A stretch of 64,000 nt of DNA from contig JANFNE010000004.1 of assembly GCA_024867545.1 (NCBI GenBank), positions 124,001-188,000 on the forward strand. The letters run 5' to 3'. The notes below the pieces were generated by a model that made no database searches, was not told where the DNA came from, and saw nothing but the letters and a program-made list of their open reading frames with translations. This document shows, one piece after another, positions 9,526 to 22,637 of the stretch. The first letter of the stretch is position 1; the number at the start of each line of letters is the position of its first letter. The stretch is from Phytopythium helicoides. Its lineage: Eukaryota; Oomycota; Peronosporomycetes; Pythiales; Pythiaceae. Both the position numbers and the translations under genes were made by a program.

Positions 9526-12500
9526 TTACTCCCAAGTCTCGCCACAGTTTCCTTTGACAGTCGAGTACTCACTAACGGGATCATTAGCTTCTCCAGCAAC
9601 CTCGCCGTAAACAGCCTGAGCAGGAGAAGTCGTTGATGATTCATATGTCGATCCGCTCACACCACCAGACACACCACCCGAGACACCGCCCGAGATGCCG
9701 CCGTTCGCCGAGCCAGAAACGCCGCCCGAAATGCCGCCGGAGACGCCGCCCTCGGCCGAGCCAGACACAGAGCCCTCAGCCGAGCCGCTCACACCACCAG
9801 ACACACCACCCGAGACACCGCCCGAGATGCCGCCGTTCGCCGAGCCAGAAACGCCGCCCGAAATGCCGCCGGAGACGCCGCCCTCGGCCGAGCCAGACAC
9901 AGAGCCCTCAGCCGAGCCGCTCACACCACCAGACACACCACCCGAGACACCGCCCGAGATGCCGCCGTTCGCCGAGCCAGAAACGCCGCCCGAAATGCCG
10001 CCGGAGACGCCGCCCTCGGCCGAGCCAGACACAGAGCCCTCAGCCGAGCCGCTCACACCACCAGACACACCACCCGAGATGCCGCCGTTCGCCGAGCCAG
10101 AAACGCCGCCCGAAATGCCGCCAGAGACGCCGCCCTCGGCCGAGCCAGACACAGAGCCCTCAGCCGAGCCGCTCACACCACCAGACACACCACCCGAGAC
10201 ACCGCCCGAGATGCCGCCGTTCGCCGAGCCAGAAACGCCGCCCGAAATGCCGCCGGAGACGCCGCCCTCGGCCGAGCCAGACACAGAGCCCTCAGCCGAG
10301 CCGCTCACACCACCAGACACACCACCCGAGACACCGCCCGAGATGCCGCCGTTCGCCGAGCCAGAAACGCCGCCCGAAATGCCGCCGGAGACGCCGCCCT
10401 CGGCCGAGCCAGACACAGAGCCCTCAGCCGAGCCGCTCACACCACCAGACACACCACCCGAGACACCGCCCGAGATGCCGCCGTTCGCCGAGCCAGAAAC
10501 GCCGCCCGAAATGCCGCCGGAGACGCCGCCCTCGGCCGAGCCAGACACAGAGCCCTCAGCCGAGCCGCTCACACCACCAGACACACCACCCGAGACACCG
10601 CCCGAGATGCCGCCGTTCGCCGAGCCAGAAACGCCGCCCGAAATGCCGCCGGAGACGCCGCCCTCGGCCGAGCCAGACACAGAGCCCTCAGCCGAGCCGC
10701 TCACACCACCAGACACACCACCCGAGACACCGCCCGAGATGCCGCCGTTCGCCGAGCCAGAAACGCCGCCCGAAATGCCGCCGGAGACGCCGCCCTCGGC
10801 CGAGCCAGACACAGAGCCCTCAGCCGAGCCGCTCACACCACCAGACACACCACCCGAGATGCCGCCGTTCGCCGAGCCAGAAACGCCGCCCGAAATGCCG
10901 CCAGAGACGCCGCCCTCGGCCGAGCCAGACACAGAGCCCTCAGCCGAGCCGCTCACACCACCAGACACACCACCCGAGACACCGCCCGAGATGCCGCCGT
11001 TCGCCGAGCCAGAAACGCCGCCCGAAATGCCGCCGGAGACGCCGCCCTCGGCCGAGCCAGACACAGAGCCCTCAGCCGAGCCGCTCACACCACCAGACAC
11101 ACCACCCGAGACACCGCCCGAGACGCCGCCGTTCGCCGAGCCAGAAACACCGCCCGAAATGCCGCCAGAGACGCCGCCCTCAGCCGAGCCAGACAGAGAG
11201 CCCTCAGCCGAGCCGCTCACACCACCAGACACACCACCCGAGACACCGCCCGAGACGCCGCCGTTCGCCGAGCCAGAAACGCCGCCCGAAATGCCGCCGG
11301 AGACGCCGCCCTCAGGCCGAGCCAGACAGAGAGCCCTCAGCCGAGCCGCTCACACCACCAGACACACCACCCGAGACACCGCCCGAGACGCCGCCGTTCG
11401 CCGAGCCAGAAACACCGCCCGAAATGCCGCCGGAGACGCCGCCCTCAGCCGAGCCAGACAGAGAGCCCTCAGCCGAGCCGCTCACACCACCCGAGACACC
11501 ACCCGAGACACCGCCCGAGACGCCGCCGTTCGCCGAGCCAGAAACACCGCCCGAAATGCCGCCGGAGACGCCGCCCTCAGCCGAGCCAGACAGAGAGCCC
11601 TCAGCCGAGCCGCTCACACCACCCGAGACACCACCCGAGACACCGCCCGAGACGCCGCCGTTCGCCGAGCCAGAAACACCGCCCGAAATGCCGCCGGAGA
11701 CGCCGCCCTCAGCCGAGCCAGACAGAGAGCCCTCAGCCGAGCCGCTCACACCACCCGAGACACCACCCGAGACACCGCCCGAGACGCCGCCGTTCGCCGA
11801 GCCAGAAACACCGCCCGAAATGCCGCCGGAGACGCCGCCCTCAGCCGAGCCAGACAGAGAGCCCTCAGCCGAGCCGCTCACACCACCAGACACCACCCGA
11901 GACACCGCCCGAGACGCCGCCGTTCGCCGAGCCAGAAACACCGCCCGAAATGCCGCCGGAGACGCCGCCCTCAGCCGAGCCAGACAGAGAGCCCTCAGCC
12001 GAGCCGCTCACACCACCCGAGACACCACCCGAGACACCGCCCGAGACGCCGCCGTTCGCCGAGCCAGAAACACCGCCCGAAATGCCGCCGGAGACGCCGC
12101 CCTCAGCCGAGCCAGACACAGAGCCCTCAGCCGAGCCGCTCACACCACCAGACACACCACCCGAGACACCGCCCGAGATGCCGCCGTTCGCCGAGCCAGA
12201 AACGCCGCCCGAAATGCCGCCGGAGACGCCGCCCTCGGCCGAGCCAGACACAGAGCCCTCAGCCGAGCCGCTCACACCACCAGACACACCACCCGAGACA
12301 CCGCCCGAGATGCCGCCGTTCGCCGAGCCAGAAACGCCGCCCGAAATGCCGCCGGAGACGCCGCCCTCGGCCGAGCCAGACACAGAGCCCTCAGCCGAGC
12401 CGCTCACACCACCAGACACACCACCCGAGACACCGCCCGAGATGCCGCCGTTCGCCGAGCCAGAAACGCCGCCCGAAATGCCGCCGGAGACGCCGCCCTC

Positions 12501-15257
12501 GGCCGAGCCAGACACAGAGCCCTCAGCCGAGCCGCTCACACCACCAGACACACCACCCGAGACACCGCCCGAGATGCCGCCGTTCGCCGAGCCAGAAACG
12601 CCGCCCGAAATGCCGCCAGAGACGCCGCCCTCGGCCGAGCCAGACACAGAGCCCTCAGCCGAGCCGCTCACACCACCAGACACACCACCCGAGACACCGC
12701 CCGAGATGCCGCCGTTCGCCGAGCCAGACACAGAGCCCTCAGCCGAGCCGCTCACACCACCAGACACACCACCCGAGATGCCGCCGTTCGCCGAGCCAGA
12801 AACGCCGCCCGAAATGCCGCCGGAGACGCCGCCCTCGGCCGAGCCAGACACAGAGCCCTCAGCCGAGCCGCTCACACCACCAGACACACCACCCGAGACA
12901 CCGCCCGAGATGCCGCCGTTCGCCGAGCCAGAAACGCCGCCCGAAATGCCGCCGGAGACGCCGCCCTCGGCCGAGCCAGACACAGAGCCCTCAGCCGAGC
13001 CGCTCACACCACCAGACACACCACCCGAGATGCCGCCGTTCGCCGAGCCAGAAACGCCGCCCGAAATGCCGCCGGAGACGCCGCCCTCGGCCGAGCCAGA
13101 CACAGAGCCCTCAGCCGAGCCGCTCACACCACCAGACACACCACCCGAGACACCGCCCGAGATGCCGCCGTTCGCCGAGCCAGAAACGCCGCCCGAAATG
13201 CCGCCGGAGACGCCGCCCTCGGCCGAGCCAGACACAGAGCCCTCAGCCGAGCCGCTCACACCACCAGACACACCACCCGAGACACCGCCCGAGATGCCGC
13301 CGTTCGCCGAGCCAGAAACGCCGCCCGAAATGCCGCCGGAGACGCCGCCCTCGGCCGAGCCAGACACAGAGCCCTCAGCCGAGCCGCTCACACCACCAGA
13401 CACACCACCCGAGATGCCGCCGTTCGCCGAGCCAGAAACGCCGCCCGAAATGCCGCCAGAGACGCCGCCCTCGGCCGAGCCAGACACAGAGCCCTCAGCC
13501 GAGCCGCTCACACCACCAGACACACCACCCGAGACACCGCCCGAGATGCCGCCGTTCGCCGAGCCAGAAACGCCGCCCGAAATGCCGCCAGAGACGCCGC
13601 CCTCGGCCGAGCCAGACAGAGAGCCCTCAGCCGAGCCGCTCACACCACCCGAGACACCACCCGAGACACCGCCCGAGACGCCGCCGTTCGCCGAGCCAGA
13701 AACACCGCCCGAAATGCCGCCGGAGACGCCGCCCTCAGCCGAGCCAGACAGAGAGCCCTCAGCCGAGCCGCTCACACCACCCGAGACACCACCCGAGACA
13801 CCGCCCGAGACGCCGCCGTTCGCCGAGCCAGAAACACCGCCCGAAATGCCGCCGGAGACGCCGCCCTCAGCCGAGCCAGACAGAGAGCCCTCAGCCGAGC
13901 CGCTCACACCACCCGAGACACCACCCGAGACACCGCCCGAGACGCCGCCGTTCGCCGAGCCAGAAACACCGCCCGAAATGCCGCCGGAGACGCCGCCCTC
14001 AGCCGAGCCAGACAGAGAGCCCTCAGCCGAGCCGCTCACACCACCCGAGACACCACCCGAGACACCGCCCGAGACGCCGCCGTTCGCCGAGCCAGAAACA
14101 CCGCCCGAAATGCCGCCAGAGACGCCGCCCTCGGCCGAGCCAGACACAGAGCCCTCAGCCGAGCCGCTCACACCACCAGACACACCACCCGAGACACCGC
14201 CCGAGATGCCGCCGTTCGCCGAGCCAGAAACGCCGCCCGAAATGCCGCCGGAGACGCCGCCCTCGGCCGAGCCAGACACAGAGCCCTCAGCCGAGCCGCT
14301 CACACCACCAGACACACCACCCGAGACACCGCCCGAGATGCCGCCGTTCGCCGAGCCAGAAACGCCGCCCGAAATGCCGCCGGAGACGCCGCCCTCGGCC
14401 GAGCCAGACACAGAGCCCTCAGCCGAGCCGCTCACACCACCAGACACACCACCCGAGATGCCGCCGTTCGCCGAGCCAGAAACGCCGCCCGAAATGCCGC
14501 CGGAGACGCCGCCCTCGGCCGAGCCAGACACAGAGCCCTCAGCCGAGCCGCTCACACCACCAGACACACCACCCGAGACACCGCCCGAGATGCCGCCGTT
14601 CGCCGAGCCAGAAACGCCGCCCGAAATGCCGCCGGAGACGCCGCCCTCGGCCGAGCCAGACACAGAGCCCTCAGCCGAGCCGCTCACACCACCAGACACA
14701 CCACCCGAGACACCGCCCGAGATGCCGCCGTTCGCCGAGCCAGAAACGCCGCCCGAAATACCTCCCGAGGTTCCTCCGTATACACCACCGTTCACTCCAC
14801 TTGAAACACTACCTGACACGCCACCTGTTGCGCCACCATTTACGCCACCCGAAACACTTGTAGACACACCACCTGCGGCACCTCCTTTGCCGTTGACATA
14901 TACACCTCCGGAGACTCCGCCTGAGGCTCCTCCACTAACTTGGCCCATGACACCGCCGCTGACCGATGCTCCTCCCTGGACACTACCGCCCACCTTGCCG
15001 CTTGAGCTAGTGTATCCTTCCGTTGACACTGACGCGCCGCCAGACACGCCGCCACCCACGTGGCCTGAGGTGAAGCCTGAAAGTACTCCAAATCCCGATA
15101 GCCCCGTCGAGTATCTGCCATTGCTCTCGTCGCACGGCTCAGTGGCATCCGTCTGGCTGGTGCCGCGAAGGCCGTAGCTCTGTGACTCGGCGCTGACCGA
15201 CCCTACGAGCGCGACGCTGGTGAGCAGCAACGCGATGATCTTGCGGCTGGTCAGCAT
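9526..15257 (-). pseudogene. giant secreted Gly/Ser-rich repeat protein (copy 2, two frameshifts)
   Basis: Paralogue of the gene at 878-6508. It has a nearly identical signal peptide and head (YGLRG, then a Ser/Gly-rich stretch), a tetrapeptide array dominated by GGVS, GGIS, GSAN and GSAE in units of 44 residues (132 nt), and a conserved tail KGNCGETWE. The frame breaks twice. Near 11890 a two-base loss (CACCAGACACCACCC where neighbours have CACCAGACACACCACCC) ends the frame that begins at 15257. Near 11314 one extra G (CTCAGGCCGAG instead of CTCAGCCGAG) ends the next frame. The rest is open to 9526. Without both indels the protein would be about 1,900 residues. Because both lie inside a near-perfect array, an assembly or consensus error is a serious alternative to true inactivation. 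Confidence 0.75.
9650..14760 (-). repeat. 132-nt coding tandem array of repeat gene copy 2
   Basis: Successive copies of CCGTTCGCCG lie 132 nt apart (for example 9701 and 9833), with a minority of 120-nt units that lack one 12-nt block and one larger internal deletion near 12710. Blocks of units alternate between two subtypes: ATGCCGCCGTTC with CCCTCGGCC, and ACGCCGCCGTTC with CCCTCAGCC (runs at about 11120-12110 and 13610-14120). This shows that whole runs were copied as blocks. Confidence 0.9.
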
Positions 15258-15311
15258 AATGGCTGAGTGTGTTGTGCTGTTTTGCGGTAATCGCTGGGTG
15301 TTCGGGAGCGC

Positions 15312-17887
15312 GTGGTTTGGATAATGATCCTTGCTGCGCCTTCAAACAAAGCTCATGTCGCCTCTAGAGCGCCCCAGGAGCTCGGAAGAGCCGCAAACGC
15401 TACTGGCGGGAAGGACGCGATCAAGTCACAGCGGGTAGAGGCCTTGCGACGCAGAGAGCACGATTTCACCAGGGCAGCGGCGCACATGCGGAGCCCTCGG
15501 CTGGTAATCGCGTCACATGCCGATGACGCCTCCTGTCCGTCAGTGGCGGCATACAATCGCCAAGGTACGTGGAGCTACCGTATCACTCTGTATTAGAGCG
15601 CCATACTGGAACAGGTGGAACATGTTGCCGTGTACCGTAGGTTTGGCAGGTGCGGTGCGGTCCACCTGGCTGAGCGATTCGAGCTGACTATGCATCGACT
15701 GGCTCAGCTTCTTTAGCGCATTGTCGTTCGCGGGCAGAGGGTGTCGGTCCAGCCGTTTCAATGACATCGACCGGATTCATGCAGCACGATCAAGCAGGTG
15801 ATGACCAGGAGCGGCACAGACGACGATGCCTGCTGCTGGGATCGATTTGGATGAGGTACGACCGCTGGATGAGGGCATATCCAGACATCTGAAGTTCAAT
15901 CCGCTCCGTCTATCGTGATACGGAGCAATCTGCAGCAACCAAAATTGAGCACCCAGCAGCACGCACTTTGAAGTCGTTAGCCAGTGGCACGATCCGGCGG
16001 TCATCAGGTGATCGTACATTGGGCGGATCCGCTCGTCCAGGAAAGGGAAAAGAGCCCGTGCAAACTCATCCTAATGTGACTGACCACTTTTTACCTGCTA
16101 CACCACGGTCGCAGGAGCACGAGAAGACGCCCGCACAGGCCACACACCACGAGAGATGAGACCAATGCGAGATGAGACTGCGACCGCGCGTGTTTTAGAA
16201 CCGTGGATAGTCCTCCCACATTTGCGGCGAGATAACCCGGGGGACCATCGTTGTCTCTCACACTGCAGACTTGGTCGACTGCTGTAAAATAAATACGTTT
16301 GGAGGAGTCGCAGAGGTATCTTTTCGCTATAAGGAACAACTCAGAATTGATCCGAGGCTTCGTGTTCATAAGGATCCCCGGCTTCAGTGAGAAGAGTATC
16401 TGTTAGATAAAACCGCACAGTCAGTGTGTGATGGTAGCCGACCTTATTGCGGCAAACCAGGATGACCCAGGTCCAGAATTCTTGGTGACTAGGGGCAGAT
16501 TGGTCCGAGAGCAGAGCCCGCAATGGTATCGCATCTCCAATGATTCACCACCGATCATGGCGCTGCTCACCGATGTGCTACAACCCTACGAACCTCCGGT
16601 GGTCGACACCTGACTGGCTTCAATACCCACGAAAGATTGTGTTGACTGCGACGCGACTGTCGTGGAAGGATTCTCTTCTGATGCACAACACCGACACAAC
16701 AGCGGACGCCCGGAATGTGTTGGCACTGACACAAGTGCCCGACGAACATTGGATAGTTCACTCCCTGCGCGTATCTATCGCTGTGTGGATAGTTCGCAAT
16801 ATCCGATCGAGATCGACGCGTTTTCTTACGAACCCCGGCTGATGGTACGACTCAGCTTGGGACGAATGGACCAGCGAGCTCGAAGAAAGTATCCACCGGG
16901 ATTCGTGATGAGGTACATTGCGCTTCAACTGCTGCTCGCATCCTCCCATGCCTCCACAGGAAGCGATCGCTTCAAGGTCTCGAACGCACGTACTAGGAGA
17001 GTGGCACAAACCGCAACTTCGGAAGACACTCGGATGACGGCTGATGTCGAGGTGTACGTCTAGGATCCACAAGAACGCACCGGGGTGGATCTGTCGCCAT
17101 CGTTATCGACTCTACGGACGGACACTTTGGAGAGGGAGGTGCGTAAGCATCCTTACAACGTGCCTTTTACTCCTGTTGAAAAATCTTGGCACCGGCACGA
17201 GCGAACCAATCACGGATAGTCAGAATCCGAGATGCCACCGATTCTGAACTTCTGACGCGTGTGGATAGTTCTGACATGCGTGACTACTCCGGACGTCCCG
17301 AGCGCGGCAAGATGCCTGGGACAACGTTGCATCGAGCGTACTGGAACGAGTAGCGACCGCCAGGAGCCGTTCATTCGCGGAAAACTGCGCTACCCTGCCC
17401 ACACCACTTCCTCACATAAGCTTCACAGCGAACACATTGGCAGCCGAGGTCGACACTCTCACCCTAGCGGAGCGCCGTCTATTGAGTATCGGCAAACAAG
17501 GTAAGGTGGAGTCACACTCCGCATTGAGTCGTCTCCTGTGGCACTCGGACGTCACCTAACCTTACAGTCCCAGTCGAGATGCATTGGCAGCAACTCGAAG
17601 TCCCTGTTGCAAACACGTGATATTCAGCGCGCTGACAAAATTTGGCTCGACTCGCTAATTTGATACACGATACCTCAACAATAAAGTCACTGCAAACTAT
17701 TGTGCAGGTCATTTTCACACTTGACGTGCAAATACTGACATCATATTCCGAAGAGTAACGAGTGCCGGAGGCTTCAAACATGTGAGATTTTTGCATCCAC
17801 AATGCCACATGGCCGGCCTCTGAGCACCATGGCGTCGCCACCTTCCAGCAGCATTCTCCAGCTTCCAGCTCTGCCCAGTCGAGCACC
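15312..17887. repeat. non-coding half of tandem duplication unit 2
   Basis: Partner of 6570-9157. Its segment 16570-17887 aligns closely with unit 1, while 15600-16560 is more diverged and contains unmatched sequence. GGATAGT words are shared with unit 1 at 16203, 16750, 16785, 17213 and 17261. I see no convincing gene in it. Confidence 0.7.
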
Positions 17888-18364
17888 ATGGCCAGCTCCA
17901 GCCTGACAGCACGCGTCGGACTCTGCCTGCTCAATCTCGTGGTCGCCGCAGAGCTCTCGTGGGTGTTGTCCGAAGCAGTGAACGAGCGGTCCAATGACAG
18001 CTCCAGTGGGTCCAAGGCCGGAATGGCCATCTTCATCATTGCGACGGCTGTCGCACTCGTGCTCGGTCTCTTTTTCGCGGGCGTCTCGCTGCGACCGCCC
18101 TCGAGACAGCAGGTGTCTGCCACGACGGCCGACGCCGTCTACTTCTTCGTCTCCGGCATCTTGGTGCTGCTTTCCTTGCTGCTCTACAGCTGGACTTCCG
18201 TCCTCATCAGCTTCATGGCCGTCATCCCTGCGCTCGTGGGACTCGGCGTGGCTTCCTCGCGTCGATTCTCGATTCGGAAGGCGGTTGCGCTTCAAAACGG
18301 AGCTCCCAGACGATCCTCTGAATCCACCTTCGTGGTTTACTGCATCCCAGACCAAACTAGCTGA
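17888..18364 (+). CDS. small four-helix integral membrane protein, function unknown
   Basis: A 158-residue single-exon frame. Four hydrophobic segments are visible at about residues 10-27, 46-67, 83-102 and 104-122, with a Ser/Asp-rich loop between the first two and a short basic, Ser-rich C-terminal tail. I do not recognise a family. The layout resembles tetraspan membrane proteins in general but lacks the Cys-Cys-Gly motif of true tetraspanins. The ATG at 17888 is identical in the truncated copy at 9158. It lies downstream of repeat gene copy 2 in the duplicated unit and its 3' end faces the transporter pseudogene 166 bp away. It may sit at the plasma membrane; that is inference. Confidence 0.65.
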   Translation: MASSSLTARVGLCLLNLVVAAELSWVLSEAVNERSNDSSSGSKAGMAIFIIATAVALVLGLFFAGVSLRPPSRQQVSATTADAVYFFVSGILVLLSLLLYSWTSVLISFMAVIPALVGLGVASSRRFSIRKAVALQNGAPRRSSESTFVVYCIPDQTS

Positions 18365-18530
18365 AGACATTGTTGGGCAAGCCTGTATCGTAAAGAGACC
18401 CAGTTGATCGCAAAATTCGTGTACTGGTTTCGTTTCCTCGTCGGTGCACGTGAACGAATGAGACTACTAGAAGTGCAAGTAATATGCAAACATGAAGCTT
18501 TCTGCACTGCGAGTCCGTCAGACTCCTACA

Positions 18531-21500
18531 CTACTTCTTTTGATGGTTGATGTAGCGCACTGCCAAGAGGCCAAGCACGCGGAAGAGAACAATGTAGCCG
18601 ATGACAACTGCGATGTTGCGCCCAATGTCATCATGCTTCATGCCAAAGTACTGCTCGGTGTACTCCTTCACTGTGATGTGGCCAACGGTGACAGGCGAGT
18701 TGCGCAGAGGCTTGCACCCAAGCTTGTCTCCAATGTTCTCGTAGGCACCAAGCGTCTCGTTCCACGTTGGCAGCTCGTCGCAATCGGCAAACACAAGCGC
18801 GACAAGTGAGGAAAGCGCATAACGATGTGGCGAAATGTCGTACAGCCACGTGTATGCGTCTGGATCGCGTACTTGGGTGGCATGAAGCCCATGAACAAAA
18901 TGAAGACGATATTGACGAGCACTCCAATGACTGCTGCGACCTCTTCACTCGGAAGCGCAAACGCGAAGAAGATACCCATGAATGTTTGAAGCATGACGAG
19001 CAGTGATAAAGCAAGCCAGAATACCACGCCCGTCTTGAATCCCGAAAAACCGACAAACGGGAAAAAGATGAGAACGTAGACTGCCATGCTGGACATGATG
19101 TACGGGATTTCCGCCACAGTCGATGCCACAAAGTACCAGAGCGCGTTGTACGTCTGAGCTGCACGTTCTCGGTAGAATGACGCTCGTTCTCGCATGTGAG
19201 TGGCAGCACACTTTGGTAGGCTACCATTGCCACAAATAGAGTCGCTGTGAAGACCATTCCCACGCCAGAGCTCAGTCCCTGGTACGAATCGTAATCAGCG
19301 TCGACGAAGATAAGCCCAAACATCAACGCTAGGGCGATTCGCGATCAGAAACCGAGTCAGGTTGTACGTTGGTGTGCGCCAGTACATGTCGAAATACCGA
19401 CGGACCACGAACCGCATCTGCGTCCACGAATCCTGCTGCACGCTTTGATGTATACACAACCTCAGGAAGCTCCAATGAAGGCTTGCCGACGCCGTTGCGC
19501 GGTCAACATCTCATCCAGCGAAGCCCTGAATCCGCTTGCTTCAAACCGAGCTGCGAAATCTACGTTATGAGCGGTTGCTGTGTTCACACCCGCTCCAATG
19601 CACTCGAGCATCCACGTCGCAGGATTGTATCCGTCAGGAAGAGGAAGCGTCCCCGGTGCTGCCTCAAAGTAATCGATCAAGTTGCGGCACCCAAATCCGA
19701 GCTCACCAAAGAACACAGTCTGACCGCCACGCTTCAGAAGCAGCAAACTGTCAAACAGATAAAACACCTCCGCAGACGGTTGGTGAATCGTGCACACAAT
19801 TGTGCGACCCGAGTCCGCCACTTTCCGAACACCATCCATGATCAGCTTGGCCGATCGAGCATCCAATCCACTCGTCGGTTCGTCCAGGAACAAGATACTA
19901 GGTTGAGCCGCCAATTCCACACCGATCGTCAGACGCTTCATCTGTTCCACGGAGCTGCCGCGCACGATCTGATCGGCGGTGTCCTCAAACCCCAACAACT
20001 CGATGGCTTCGTCCACCGAGTCAAATTTGACACTATCGGGATACTGCTGTCCTGGCGCAGGAACGCGCTGAACGTGAGTGCTTCTCGGATCGTGGTTGCA
20101 TCACAGTGGATGTCTGCCTGTTCGCAATACCCGGTGCATCGCTGGATGGCGAGCGGATTTGCATCGTATCCGTTGAGCAGCAGTCGTCCGGTGATTTTGC
20201 CTCCAGTTTTGCGACCAGCGATGACGTCCATGAGTGTGGTTTTTCCTGCACCGGTGGATCCCATGAGAGCGGTCATGGTTCCTGGAGTTGCGAATCCGCT
20301 GATTCCCTTGAGCAGGTCTAGTGTTTCCTTGGGGTTGGTTGGATCGGGGACGGAGTACCATAGATCTTCGAATGCCACGGTGATTGGAATGAAGTTTCGC
20401 TGTCTGTCCTTGATTGGAACTGCAATTGCATCTTGGTACCATTGTGCTTCGGAGTTTGTATGATCTCGTAGGATGAGTTCTCCTTCGTGAGCTCCTTCGA
20501 CACGTCCACATTTTCAGGCGTCTCGTACCTATGGTACTCAAGAACTAGGTAGGATATGCCCAGGAAAACCAGGTACAGTGCAATCAAGTAAATGATGGCA
20601 TAGTAGACCCATTCTTTCTCCGTGTCGACGTCGTACAGGTTCAGGTAGTACTTGCCCATGGTCATGTTGTACTGAGAGCAGTAGTTGATGCCACCGTATT
20701 CGCAGACATCGAATGTATCGGAGCGATATTGATTGATTGCAAGTGCTTTGATGCTCCATGTGACCGGGCTGATCCAGTGAGCCCAAATGAGGTAATCAGG
20801 GATCTGGCTCTTGGTCACGATAAATCCCGCAAAAATGATGAAGACAAGCACGAACACCATGCCGAGAGGAGTTGCGACGTTCGAGTTGGGACAGACACTC
20901 GAAAGGAAGAAGAACCACATGCCCATGGTCAAATTGGATAGGAACAGAATCACTTCGAAGATGATAAAGCGCAAAGCGTCTGCCTCGAATCCGCAAACCC
21001 AGTAGATGAGACTTCCGAAGAGCAGCGTCTCAAAAAGTGCCATTGGAATGTAGCACACGGAGCTGGCAAACACATAAGATGAAGTTCGGTAGAAATTGGC
21101 AGCACGTTGCTTGTAGAACACCTCGCGCTGGGCAATAAACGTCGGAATCTGCGCTGCCTGACCCATTGACATGATCATAATGCCAGCAAAGATGACACCG
21201 AGCACGACCGCCACTTCTGTTGGGTCAAAATCGGCGAAAATCGTCGTGAAAAAGAAGCAATTCAGCAAAATGTTGAGCAATCGTCCAGCGATGAACGCGC
21301 GCTGTCGGAACGTCACCGTAAACTGGCGATTGAACACCGTCCACGTGCTCTCCCAAAATGACTGGCTGAATTGAGGCATTGCCGTCATGTTCGTTTCCGC
21401 TGTCTCGACCAAATGGAGCTTCAGAGGCTCCTCAAGTGCGTCCAAAGTGTATCGCCGGTAGATGGGTGATTCACGAAAGCGCTCTGAGAACTGCCGACCC

Positions 21501-22637
21501 GTCCGTGGCTGGTAATAATCCAGGGTTCTTCGTATTGCTCTTGCTCTTCCGACGCCAAGTCCAGCAAGAAGTCAGCTTGCGCACGGCTCGAAGGACACAC
21601 AAAAGCCCAACTTCTCAAAGTACCCCATCACCTCACTGCACGGACCATGGTACATGATCTCGCCATCGTTCATCAGCAACACGTTGTCGAAAAGACCGAA
21701 CACCTCCGGCGGAGGCTGCAGTAGTGCAATAACCACCGTCTTGTGCAGCCGATGCGCAATGTTGCGCTGCGCCTCGACAATGTCGTACGCCGCGGCGCTG
21801 TCGAGACCCGTGCTGATCTCGTCCATGAACGTGGCGTACTTGAGTCCGAACTCCATCTCGCCGACCGTGACGCGCTTGCGCTCTCCACCCGAGATGCCAC
21901 GCAGCATGGTGTCTCCCACGACGGTGTCTTTGCAGATTTGCAGTCCGAGCTCCTCGATGACCACGTCCGGGTAGTGTGCGAACAGCGCACGTGTGAGCTT
22001 GAGCGCCTCGGCGTTGTCTGTGGGGGATCCGTGGGACAGCAGCTCCTCTCCGCGCGTCTTGAGCTCTCCCTGACTGCACGCATCCGCGAACGCGAGCGTC
22101 TCCTTGACCGTGAGCGACGCGTAGTGTTTGTCTCGCTGCGCCACGTACGCCGTGAACTGCGGCAGCACCTTGATGATGTCGGCTCTGGGCACGCCGTTGT
22201 ACGAGATGTCTCCGTCGAGCTTGATGTTCTTGGCCATGGGGAAGCGCGCGCTGAGCAGCTTCATGAGCGAGGATTTACCGGATCCGGGTTGACCAAGCAC
22301 GAGCGTGATGGTGCCTGGCCGGAAGACGCCGCTGACGTCGTGCAGGATCTGCTTTTGCACGACGCGCTTCTTGGGTCCTGCGAACGCCTTGCGCGTGGCG
22401 TTGAAGAGCGTGGGTAGCTCGGTCTTGGTCGGGTCCTTCTCGACGACGGTGATGTCGGCGGCTAGGTTGATGTTGGTGAATCGCACTTCTAGTTGTGGCA
22501 AGGGTCTGGCGAGCGCGGCCTCGACCTTGGTGGCGAGGTGCTCGAAGAGCACGTCGGGTCCCTTGGCCATGAGGACCCTCGCCCGACGCGAGGTCGAGGT
22601 GCTTGTAGTTGCTGCTGGCTCGCTCGAGTCGATCCAT
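18531..22637 (-). pseudogene. PDR-type ABCG transporter, multiply frameshifted
   Basis: Homologous over its full length to the intact transporter at 25312-29433. In order it still shows a nucleotide-binding domain with Walker A GQPGSGKSS and signature ISGGERKR, a first membrane domain, a second nucleotide-binding domain (GSTGAGKTT, SVEQMKRLTIG, FLDEPTSGLD), a second membrane domain and the C-terminus NHQKK. Single-base breaks, judged against the intact copy, lie near 22574, 21603, 21510, 20405, 20037 (TATCCCG instead of TATTCCCG), 19500, 19340-19370, 19190 and 18870. So many independent indels are hard to explain by consensus errors alone, and the intact neighbour has none. The product cannot be made as one chain. 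The nucleotide-binding parts are far closer to the intact gene than the membrane parts are. Confidence 0.88.

Noticed and set aside
9633..15177. Plus-strand frames of 1,075-1,723 codons opposite repeat gene 2
   Set aside because: Same cause: low-complexity shadows of a stop-free array. They change sense at each indel and lack conserved ends.
9526..15257. Reading the short tandem repeats as a CRISPR array
   Set aside because: There are no unique spacers between repeats, the array is coding with 12-nt periodicity, and the organism is eukaryotic.
19369..20463. A 364-codon plus-strand frame opposite the transporter pseudogene
   Set aside because: It is the complement of the second nucleotide-binding domain; the same antisense frame recurs in pieces opposite the intact transporter.
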